Assembly (NCBI RefSeq): GCF_004682045.1
Contig: NZ_QUZT01000017.1
Span: 38,044 to 102,043 of the forward strand
Source: Pseudomonas nabeulensis
GTDB taxonomy: Bacteria; Pseudomonadota; Gammaproteobacteria; Pseudomonadales; Pseudomonadaceae
DNA length: 64,000 nucleotides
Direction of reading: 5' to 3'
The notes under the pieces are model-generated. The model had not been told where the DNA came from. It saw nothing but the letters and a program-made list of their open reading frames with translations, and did not search any database. Shown piece by piece: positions 58,184 through 64,000 of the stretch (within the stretch, counting starts at the first letter, position 1; the number at the start of each line of letters is the position of its first letter). Made by a program: the position numbers and the translations under genes.

Positions 58184-58684
58184 TTAGGCTGCGGCGGCTT
58201 CTTTTTGCTCGCGAACTGCGGCCAGAGTACGAGCCAGCTTGCTGGTAGCGCCTTGAATCACGCTCATCAGCTGCGAAATGGCTTCGTCGCGGGTCGGCAG
58301 TGTTGCCAGTACGTCGATTTGGTTAGCTGCGAGGAACTTGCCCTCGAACGCAGCTGCCTTGATCTCGAACTTATCCTGACTCTTGGCGAATTCTTTGAAC
58401 AAACGGGCAGCAGCGCCTGGATGTTCTTTGGAGAACGCGATCAGAGTCGGGCCGGTGAACACGTCGTTGAGGACACTGTATTCAGTGTCAGCAACAGCGC
58501 GCTTGAGCAGGGTGTTACGTACAACACGTACGTATACGCCAGCTTCACGAGCCTCTTTACGGAGTCCGGTCATAGCGCCTACTGTCACACCACGGGCATC
58601 AGCCACGACAGCGGACAGAGCAGCTTTGGCAGCCTCGTTGACTTCAGCGACGATGGCCTTCTTGTCTTCGAGATTAATTGCCAC
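58184..58684 (-). CDS. rplJ: 50S ribosomal protein L10
   Basis: Anchors the L7/L12 stalk and represses its own operon by binding the leader. The 166 residues begin [20 protein letters not shown]. It is preceded by a CAGGAG ribosome-binding site and a 200-base leader region. Confidence 0.99.
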   Translation of the reverse strand: MAINLEDKKAIVAEVNEAAKAALSAVVADARGVTVGAMTGLRKEAREAGVYVRVVRNTLLKRAVADTEYSVLNDVFTGPTLIAFSKEHPGAAARLFKEFAKSQDKFEIKAAAFEGKFLAANQIDVLATLPTRDEAISQLMSVIQGATSKLARTLAAVREQKEAAAA

Positions 58685-58689
58685 GGGTT

Positions 58690-58826
58690 TAACTCCTGCT
58701 TGTTACCGTTTCATCTGGCCGGAGCCGGATGTCGTTTTGGTGTCTGATTCGGTAAGGAACCGGGAGCACCATCTGCGTAGGCTTGTGGTTTAAGACTTGC
58801 GCCGCCTACGGTCTTGGATAGCCCCC
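58690..58826 (-). ncRNA. L10 leader (autoregulatory mRNA structure upstream of rplJ)
   Basis: The minus-strand leader contains paired segments GTAGGC (58804-58809 in complement) with GCCTAC (58777-58782) and AAGAC with GTCTT, arranged as in the ribosomal L10-L12 binding leader. The conserved unpaired kink region AAGTCTTAAACCACAAG lies between them, and GATGGTGCTCCC follows. L10(L12)4 binding would lower rplJ-rplL translation. The identification rests on pattern recall, not a covariance search. Confidence 0.7.
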
Positions 58827-58884
58827 GCCAGGCAGGGACCCCAATTTTTTTCGATTGACGCAATCACTTGCGCCAACCTGTGTC

Positions 58885-59580
58885 TTATACGTCCAGCGAG
58901 CCTTGGTCGATGACCAGACCTGGGCCCATAGTGGTGCTCAGGGTAACGCGCTTAACGTAGATACCTTTCGAAGAAGCAGGCTTGATACGCTTCAGATCAG
59001 CGATCAGGGCTTCAACGTTTTCCTTCAGCTTGACGGCATCAAAGCCGACTTTACCAACGGAGGTGTGGATGATGCCGTTTTTGTCGGTGCGATAACGAAC
59101 CTGACCAGCCTTGGCGTTTTTAACCGCGGTAGCTACGTCTGGAGTTACGGTGCCGACTTTCGGGTTAGGCATCAGGCCGCGCGGGCCCAGGATCTGACCC
59201 AGTTGACCTACAACGCGCATTGCATCCGGGGAGGCAATAACTACGTCATAGTTCAGGTCGCCGCCTTTCATTTCCGCAGCTAGGTCGTCCATACCAACGC
59301 GGTCAGCGCCGGCGGCCAGAGCAGCTTCAGCTGCCGGACCTTGGGTGAAGACAGCTACACGTACAGTCTTGCCAGTACCGTGTGGCAGCACAGTAGCGCT
59401 ACGAACGACCTGGTCGGATTTACGTGGGTCAACGCCCAGGTTTACAGCAACGTCAACGGACTCGCTGAACTTGACAGTCGACAGCTCGGTCAGCAGGGCA
59501 GCAGCGTCTACAAAGTTGTAGGCCTTGCCTGCTTCGATTTTGCCGGCGATAGCCTTTTGGCGCTTGGTCAGCTTAGCCAT
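58885..59580 (-). CDS. rplA: 50S ribosomal protein L1
   Basis: Forms the mobile L1 stalk that moves deacylated tRNA out of the E site, and represses the rplK-rplA mRNA. The 231 residues contain [17 protein letters not shown] and [16 protein letters not shown]. Its ATG overlaps the rplK stop by one base. Confidence 0.99.
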
Positions 59581-60011
59581 TACACACCCTCCACGTTAAG
59601 GCCCATGCTACGAGCAGAACCGGCGATGGTACGCACGGCTGCATCCATATCAGCTGCAGTCAGATCCGCGTTTTTGGTTTTCGCGATTTCTTCCAGCTGA
59701 GCACGAGTTACAGTGCCGACTTTAACGGTGTTAGGACGAGCGGAACCGCTAGTCAGACCAGCAGCCTTCTTCAGCAGAACCGAAGCCGGGGTCGACTTGG
59801 TTTCGAAAGTGAAGCTACGGTCGCTGTATACAGTGATGATCACTGGAGTCGGCAGACCTGGCTCAAGACCCTGAGTACGGGCGTTGAAAGCCTTGCAGAA
59901 TTCCATGATGTTCACGCCGTGCTGACCCAGAGCTGGACCGACAGGTGGGCTTGGGTTGGCCTGAGCGGCCTTCACTTGCAGCTTGATGTAAGCGGTAATC
60001 TTCTTGGCCAT
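59580..60011 (-). CDS. rplK: 50S ribosomal protein L11
   Basis: Part of the GTPase-associated centre; needed for RelA activation. The ATG at 60009-60011 gives 143 residues ([20 protein letters not shown]), the normal length; four upstream codons are in frame. The proline-rich [20 protein letters not shown] stretch is intact, as required by thiopeptides and by RelA. Confidence 0.98.
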
Positions 60012-60082
60012 GAGGCACTCCAATTACGGGTTCAAACGCCTCGAGAGGCTCCCCGGTTACTTGCGCGTTTATCCCAGTGACG

Positions 60083-60113
60083 ACAAAACCCCACAGCCTA
60101 AGGCTGCGGGGTT
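60083..60113 (-). terminator. Hairpin between nusG and rplK
   Basis: On the minus strand AACCCCGCAGCC-TTA-GGCTGTGGGGTT (12 bp with a G-T pair) runs into TTGTCG. It starts 15 bases after the nusG stop and should end or attenuate secE-nusG transcription before the L11 operon. Confidence 0.85.
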
Positions 60114-60128
60114 GGGATGCTTGATCAG

Positions 60129-60662
60129 CTAGACCTTCTCGACCTGGCTGAACTCCAACTCTACCGGAGTAGAGCGACCGAAAATGAGCACTGCCACTTG
60201 GATCCGGCTCTTTTCGTAGTTAACTTCTTCGACAGTGCCGTTAAAATCAGCAAACGGACCATCTGTAACACGAACAACCTCACCCGGCTCGAACAACGTC
60301 TTCGGCTTAGGCTTGTCACTACCATCAGCAACACGACGCAGAATTGCTTCTGCTTCTTTATCAGTGATGGGAGCAGGCTTATCAGCGGTACCGCCGATGA
60401 AGCCCATGACACGAGGAGTGTCCTTGACCAAGTGCCAAGTACCTTCATTCATGTCCATCTGAACCAGCACATAGCCTGGAAAGAACTTACGTTCACTCTT
60501 GCGCTTCTGGCCATTCCGCATTTCAACCACTTCTTCAGTGGGAACCAGAATTTCGCCGAAGCCATCTTCCATGCCTGCCAGCTTCACGCGCTCCAGCAAA
60601 GAGCGCATAACATGCTTCTCGTAACCCGAGTAAGCATGCACAACGTACCAACGCTTAGCCAC
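60129..60662 (-). CDS. nusG: Transcription elongation/antitermination factor NusG
   Basis: Bridges RNA polymerase to Rho or to S10 on the lead ribosome. The 177 residues have the NGN domain ([40 protein letters not shown]) and a C-terminal KOW domain ([20 protein letters not shown]). It lies nine bases after secE. Confidence 0.99.
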   Translation of the reverse strand: MAKRWYVVHAYSGYEKHVMRSLLERVKLAGMEDGFGEILVPTEEVVEMRNGQKRKSERKFFPGYVLVQMDMNEGTWHLVKDTPRVMGFIGGTADKPAPITDKEAEAILRRVADGSDKPKPKTLFEPGEVVRVTDGPFADFNGTVEEVNYEKSRIQVAVLIFGRSTPVELEFSQVEKV

Positions 60663-60671
60663 GGAACACCC

Positions 60672-61040
60672 TTAGCCAACAATCAAGGAAACAAGCCAGC
60701 CGAGCAGGGAATCTAGCCCCCACAACAGCAACGCCATAACCAGAACAACAGCCACAACAATCAACGTGGTCTGCGTAGTTTCTTGGCGAGTCGGCCAAAC
60801 GACTTTACGAATTTCTGTGCGAGCTTCCTTTACCAGAACCGCGAAAGACTTGCCCTTGGCAGTCTGCAAACCTACAAAGGCAGCCACAGCAGCAAGGACA
60901 AGCAATGCGAGTACGCGGTACAGGATCGGCGAAGCAGAGTAGTACTGATTGCCAACAACGCCTACGACCACCAAGGCGACTACTGCGAGCCACTTGACCA
61001 GATCGAAACGAGAGCTTTGAGCTTCAGCCTTAGGAGTCAT
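60672..61040 (-). CDS. secE: Preprotein translocase subunit SecE
   Basis: Clamp around SecY in the inner membrane. The 122 residues encode the three-helix form: two N-terminal helices (about 15-35 and 42-60), the amphipathic RTEIRKVVWPTRQETTQTTL, and the essential last helix. It lies 45 bases after tRNA-Trp, and no promoter is needed between them. Confidence 0.99.
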   Translation of the reverse strand: MTPKAEAQSSRFDLVKWLAVVALVVVGVVGNQYYSASPILYRVLALLVLAAVAAFVGLQTAKGKSFAVLVKEARTEIRKVVWPTRQETTQTTLIVVAVVLVMALLLWGLDSLLGWLVSLIVG

Positions 61041-61085
61041 CTATGAAGATCCTGTGAAAAGAAAGCCAGACACACCACGTGAATC

Positions 61086-61161
61086 TGGCAGGTCAGGAGG
61101 GAATCGAACCCCCAACCTACGGTTTTGGAGACCGTCGCTCTGCCAATTGAGCTACTGACCT
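61086..61161 (-). tRNA. tRNA-Trp (CCA)
   Basis: A 76-base tRNA with encoded CCA. The acceptor stem is AGGTCAG/CTGACCT, the anticodon loop CTCCAAA has anticodon CCA, and the T-loop is GGTTCGATTCC. It leads the secE-nusG transcript. Confidence 0.97.
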
Positions 61162-61181
61162 AAAACAAAATCAGGCCGACC

Positions 61182-61210
61182 ATTATGCAGACCTGAAAAA
61201 GACTTTACAA
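61182..61210 (-). promoter_or_regulatory. Candidate promoter for tRNA-Trp-secE-nusG
   Basis: On the minus strand TTGTAA (61205-61210), a 17-base spacer and CATAAT (61182-61187) lie 20 bases before tRNA-Trp. They follow a terminator that ends the preceding tRNA transcript. Confidence 0.65.
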
Positions 61211-61273
61211 CAACCAACCCCAAGAGACTTGAAAACACCTATCAACATCATCAAGCCGAGGCAGCTGTTAAAA

Positions 61274-61301
61274 CAAAGGCAGATATTCTCATATCTGCCT
61301 T
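61274..61301 (-). terminator. Terminator between tRNA-Thr and tRNA-Trp
   Basis: The perfect 11-bp stem AAGGCAGATAT/ATATCTGCCTT (61276-61286 with 61291-61301) has a 4-base loop, followed on the minus strand by TGTTTT. It begins seven bases after tRNA-Thr, where a second tuf gene sits in some relatives. Confidence 0.85.
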
Positions 61302-61307
61302 GTTATA

Positions 61308-61383
61308 TGGAGCTCTTGAGCGGATTTGAACCGCTGACCTCACCCTTACCAAGGGTGTGCTCTACCAACTGAGCTACAAGAGC
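61308..61383 (-). tRNA. tRNA-Thr (GGT)
   Basis: A 76-base tRNA with encoded CCA. The acceptor stem is GCTCTTG/CAAGAGC, the anticodon is GGT in loop TTGGTAA, and the T-loop is GGTTCAAATCC. Confidence 0.97.
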
Positions 61384-61409
61384 AAAACACTTTGCACAAC
61401 CTGCAAACT

Positions 61410-61483
<74 letters not shown>

Positions 61484-61507
61484 GGAGCTTGCAGCTCACG
61501 CTAAAAA

Positions 61508-61592
<85 letters not shown>

Positions 61593-61605
61593 TAAGCGAG
61601 CCGGC

Positions 61606-61633
61606 ATTTTACATCACGCCGACCTTCTGTCAA
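61606..61633 (-). promoter_or_regulatory. tRNA-Tyr-Gly-Thr promoter
   Basis: On the minus strand TTGACA (61628-61633), a 16-base spacer and TAAAAT (61606-61611) are followed by a GC-rich discriminator GCCGGC. That combination is typical of stringently controlled stable-RNA promoters. It lies 14 bases before tRNA-Tyr. Confidence 0.88.
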
Positions 61634-61734
61634 GCATTTTCTCATTTAAATTATGAGGTTAGCTGCATTGACCGTTGCTTCACACTGTCGACCTGTTCGG
61701 TCATCACTGCGGAGCGGGCGCCATTCTATGCAAA

Positions 61735-62181
61735 CTATTCGAGACTTGCAACGCCTTCGCACAACATTATTTTATGTTTTAACTCATTGAATTCCTTAGC
61801 AAGGTTTTCAAAGGGCAGATCGTCTGCCAAGCGCCGGCTACCGGGATCAACACGAAGCCAATAGCCTGTCGCCTCAGGAGTGCTTAGAAATTGGACTTTG
61901 ACCTTTATATCCAGGCTGATCAGCCGCTGCTCGACGGACTGCGCCTGATGCTGATCTGCAAAGCCGCCAATGTACAGACACATGGCCTGGACCTCTGAAG
62001 CCTTTGCACGCTCCCTTCGAGCAACCGCGTCTGACGACTCACTTAGAAGCCGAATATCTTGCTGAGCTCCCTTGTAGAGACTCAACGGCGTGACATCTTT
62101 CGCTCGCAACGGAGCCTCTTGCTGATGCCATACGTAGTAGAAGGCGTTGAGAACGAGCAAAAGCAGAAACAGCCAACGCAT
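61735..62181 (-). CDS. Small membrane-anchored SPOR-domain-like protein
   Basis: The ATG at 62179-62181 (GAGG upstream) gives 148 residues: MRWLFLLLLVLNAFYYVWHQ forms one N-terminal membrane helix. A soluble part ends in a SPOR-like fold (about 70-140; CLYIGGFADQHQAQSVEQRL, WLRVDPGSRRLADDL). SPOR domains bind denuded septal glycans, so a cell-division or envelope role is plausible. It starts eight bases after coaX and probably shares its transcript. Confidence 0.82.
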   Translation of the reverse strand: MRWLFLLLLVLNAFYYVWHQQEAPLRAKDVTPLSLYKGAQQDIRLLSESSDAVARRERAKASEVQAMCLYIGGFADQHQAQSVEQRLISLDIKVKVQFLSTPEATGYWLRVDPGSRRLADDLPFENLAKEFNELKHKIMLCEGVASLE

Positions 62182-62188
62182 AAGAACC

Positions 62189-62938
62189 TCAAGACAAAGG
62201 GCAGGCCATCGCCAGACCAACGAAAACCAGATCAGGCACAAGTCGGGCCTGCGGTATTGCATCCGAGACCAAATCAGCATCCCCACCGGTAAGGAACACA
62301 GTGAAATTATCTCCCCAATAGCTCCGCGCCAATTCAAGCTGAGTCAGCACAAAGCCCCTAAGCATCAGCATGCAACCCCGCTCCACCGCCTCTACCGTCG
62401 TATGACCAGGAGAAAGATGCTCCAGCGCCCTCTCAGCCGCCGCGTCGTCGTAGCGAATCTTTCGCGTATGCGTTCGTAGCTGATTGCGCATCAGCGGCAT
62501 ACCCGGGCAAATGAAGCCCCCCAGATGCTCGCCATCCGCAGCAACAAAATCGGCTGTTGCAGCGGTACCGAAGTCCAATACCAGGCAAGCACCAGAGGCC
62601 AATTTGAACCCACCCAGCATCGCTAGCCAGCGATCAAGACCAAGGCGTTCGAAATCGTCGTAGCCGTTACGTACGCCTGCGACCTCTCGAGCAGAAGCAG
62701 CACAGCAGACAACCACATCAAAGGCGCTCACCAGGGCATTGACCAACTTGTCAGTTTCTTCCAGAGCTCTGACACTCACTAACCTGCAACGCGTCAGCAG
62801 CAAGCCAGGGAGAGCAGACAAACTATCAATCAACGCAACATCTGAGCCGACGATACCTTCTGCGCGGACCTCTGCCAGACCCGATTCAAGCACCCGCCAC
62901 TTGATAAAGCTGTTTCCACAGTCGAGCTCAAGAATCAT
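62189..62938 (-). CDS. coaX: Type III pantothenate kinase CoaX
   Basis: First step of coenzyme A synthesis, not inhibited by CoA. I use the ATG at 62936-62938 (249 residues); a GTG one codon earlier is also in frame. ASKHA-fold motifs are visible: [15 protein letters not shown] (phosphate-1), [15 protein letters not shown] with the catalytic Asp, and [25 protein letters not shown] (adenosine) closes the set. It overlaps birA by 11 bases. Confidence 0.96.
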   Translation of the reverse strand: MILELDCGNSFIKWRVLESGLAEVRAEGIVGSDVALIDSLSALPGLLLTRCRLVSVRALEETDKLVNALVSAFDVVVCCAASAREVAGVRNGYDDFERLGLDRWLAMLGGFKLASGACLVLDFGTAATADFVAADGEHLGGFICPGMPLMRNQLRTHTRKIRYDDAAAERALEHLSPGHTTVEAVERGCMLMLRGFVLTQLELARSYWGDNFTVFLTGGDADLVSDAIPQARLVPDLVFVGLAMACPLS

Positions 62939-63887
62939 CACGCAACCTCAGGCTTAGCTCGCCGCCGCTGAATATTTTCTCAACACCATCAACACTCAAA
63001 CGCAAAGCGCCCTGGCAATCCACACCGAGCACCTCACCATCAATTTGGCTAGCGCCCGCAATAAGCGATGCGGCTCGCCCTTGCCACAAATGATTCTGCT
63101 CCCACTCACCCTGTAGAGCCGCAAACCCAGACTCTTTATGGCGCTCCAAGTAGCCTTGCAGCTGCACACCCAACTGCGCGACCAAGTGATTCCGGTCTAC
63201 AGCAGACCCCGTCTCGAGCCACACCGAAGTCCATTGCTGATCGACCTCATCAGCCTTTTGCATATTTACGTTAATACCGATACCGATCACTACATGGCAG
63301 ATGTCTGCTGGATCACCGACCAGCTCGAGCAAGATACCCGCAATCTTCCGATCAGCCACTAGGACGTCGTTGGGCCACTTCAAGCCAGCCCCCTGGACAC
63401 CCAACTCACGAAGCGCCTGCATGACGGCTAGCCCCACCACGAGGCTCAACCCTTCTAACTGCCGCAAACCGCCCTCGATACGCAATACAAGGCTGTAATA
63501 CACGTTCTGCGCGAAGGGACTTACCCATTTACGGCCGCGCCGACCTCTTCCAGCCGTTTGCTGCTCCGCAACCACTAGAAATGGCGCAGCGCAGCCCGCG
63601 TCGACAAGACGCAGGGCTTCCGCATTTGTGGAATCAATCGTATCGAAGACACGCACAGGCCATGGCAAGGAGGAGGCCTCCAAGGCGATAGCCTCATCAC
63701 TCAAAAACACCAATGGCGAAGCCAACTGATAACCCTTGCCACGAACTTTATGAATAGGCAGATTCAATTCAGCCTCGAGATGCTGGAGCTGCTTCCAAAC
63801 CGCGCTGCGGCTTACGCCCAGGGCAGCGCCAAGCGCTTCTCCAGAGTGGAATCGACCGTCTTTCAAGAGTTTCAACAACGTCAGCAT
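62928..63887 (-). CDS. birA: Biotin-protein ligase / biotin operon repressor BirA
   Basis: Activates biotin to biotinyl-AMP and transfers it to carboxylase carrier protein; holo-BirA dimers can repress bio genes. The 319 residues have an N-terminal winged helix (about 1-62; [20 protein letters not shown]) and the ligase core. The core has [20 protein letters not shown] (the GRGRRGR biotinoyl-AMP loop) and [19 protein letters not shown]-terminal SH3-like domain follows. It heads the birA-coaX-SPOR operon. Confidence 0.98.
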   Translation of the reverse strand: MLTLLKLLKDGRFHSGEALGAALGVSRSAVWKQLQHLEAELNLPIHKVRGKGYQLASPLVFLSDEAIALEASSLPWPVRVFDTIDSTNAEALRLVDAGCAAPFLVVAEQQTAGRGRRGRKWVSPFAQNVYYSLVLRIEGGLRQLEGLSLVVGLAVMQALRELGVQGAGLKWPNDVLVADRKIAGILLELVGDPADICHVVIGIGINVNMQKADEVDQQWTSVWLETGSAVDRNHLVAQLGVQLQGYLERHKESGFAALQGEWEQNHLWQGRAASLIAGASQIDGEVLGVDCQGALRLSVDGVEKIFSGGELSLRLRDDS

Positions 63888-64000
63888 GCAGGTATCGCCT
63901 CACAATGAGGCAGGCATGATAGCCATGCGAAAGGCCATTGCATAGAAATGGCCAGACTTTAGCGCCGAGGGATCTTTGCAGCTTCCTAGACTTTTCGACC
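63888..64000. other. Region upstream of birA, no gene seen
   Basis: Two short perfect hairpins are present, GCCTCA-CAA-TGAGGC (63897-63911, partly inside the start region) and GGCCATT-N7-AATGGCC (63933-63953). I see no tRNA, rRNA or coding start. In other pseudomonads an rRNA operon can lie upstream of birA, but none of its sequence is recognisable here. Confidence 0.6.

Noticed and set aside
63888..64000. End of an rRNA operon upstream of birA
   Set aside because: No 5S or 23S sequence could be recognised in the 113 bases available.

Overview
The window comes from a Pseudomonas chromosome, most likely the P. fluorescens group. It is GC-rich, and the order and sequence of the rib-nusB-thiL, uvrA-ferritin-katA and rplQ-to-birA blocks are those of pseudomonads. 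REP families built on GGGGGCTTGCCCCC and GAGCTTGCTC cores, typical of fluorescent pseudomonads, lie between the genes of the first 19 kb. I see no prophage, insertion sequence, CRISPR array or integron. Nearly everything is core genome, and I did not find a convincing new multi-gene system. The most interesting items are small departures inside familiar loci.

Region 1 (1-19 kb). On the minus strand nrdR-ribD-ribE-ribBA-ribH-nusB-thiL form a compact riboflavin/thiamine/antitermination operon. Its RibBA keeps the DHBP synthase half but has lost the zinc cysteines of the GTP cyclohydrolase II half. Divergent from it are a YbaY-like lipoprotein, a methyltransferase and a CnoX-type thioredoxin-TPR protein. 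Next comes a four-gene module (His-rich DUF2796 protein, ABC ATPase, FtsX-like permease, DUF3299 protein) of the Zur-controlled zinc type, followed by the OmpW-family porin OprG with an ANR-like site. Then come an epimerase-like gene, a large MscS-family channel with a TTG start, and a translationally coupled YbhP-ClsB-YbhN trio.

Region 2 (19-30.6 kb). This stretch holds an alpha/beta hydrolase overlapping a DUF3182 gene, a GlxA-type regulator divergent from a cysteine hydrolase, tam, ssb, a YajR-like MFS gene and divergent uvrA. After uvrA come a ferritin gene and katA. The ferritin is usually named bacterioferritin but lacks the haem-ligand methionine.

Region 3 (30.7-61 kb). The whole transcription/translation supercluster is read on the minus strand. 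In transcription order it is secE-nusG, rplKA, rplJL, rpoBC, rpsL-rpsG-fusA-tuf, the S10 operon, the spc operon with secY and rpmJ, and the alpha operon ending in rplQ. Hairpins mark operon borders and attenuators: nusG/rplK, rplL/rpoB, rpoB/rpoC, rpoC/rpsL, tuf/rpsJ, rpmJ/rpsM and after rplQ. There is also an unexpected double hairpin between rpsN and rpsH. The S10 operon has a near-consensus sigma70 promoter.

Region 4 (61-64 kb). tRNA-Tyr, -Gly and -Thr are followed by a terminator and a new promoter, then tRNA-Trp and secE. In many gamma-proteobacteria a second tuf gene sits in that gap; here it is absent. Upstream lie birA, coaX and a small SPOR protein in one overlapping operon. The last 113 bases, upstream of birA, hold only short hairpins.
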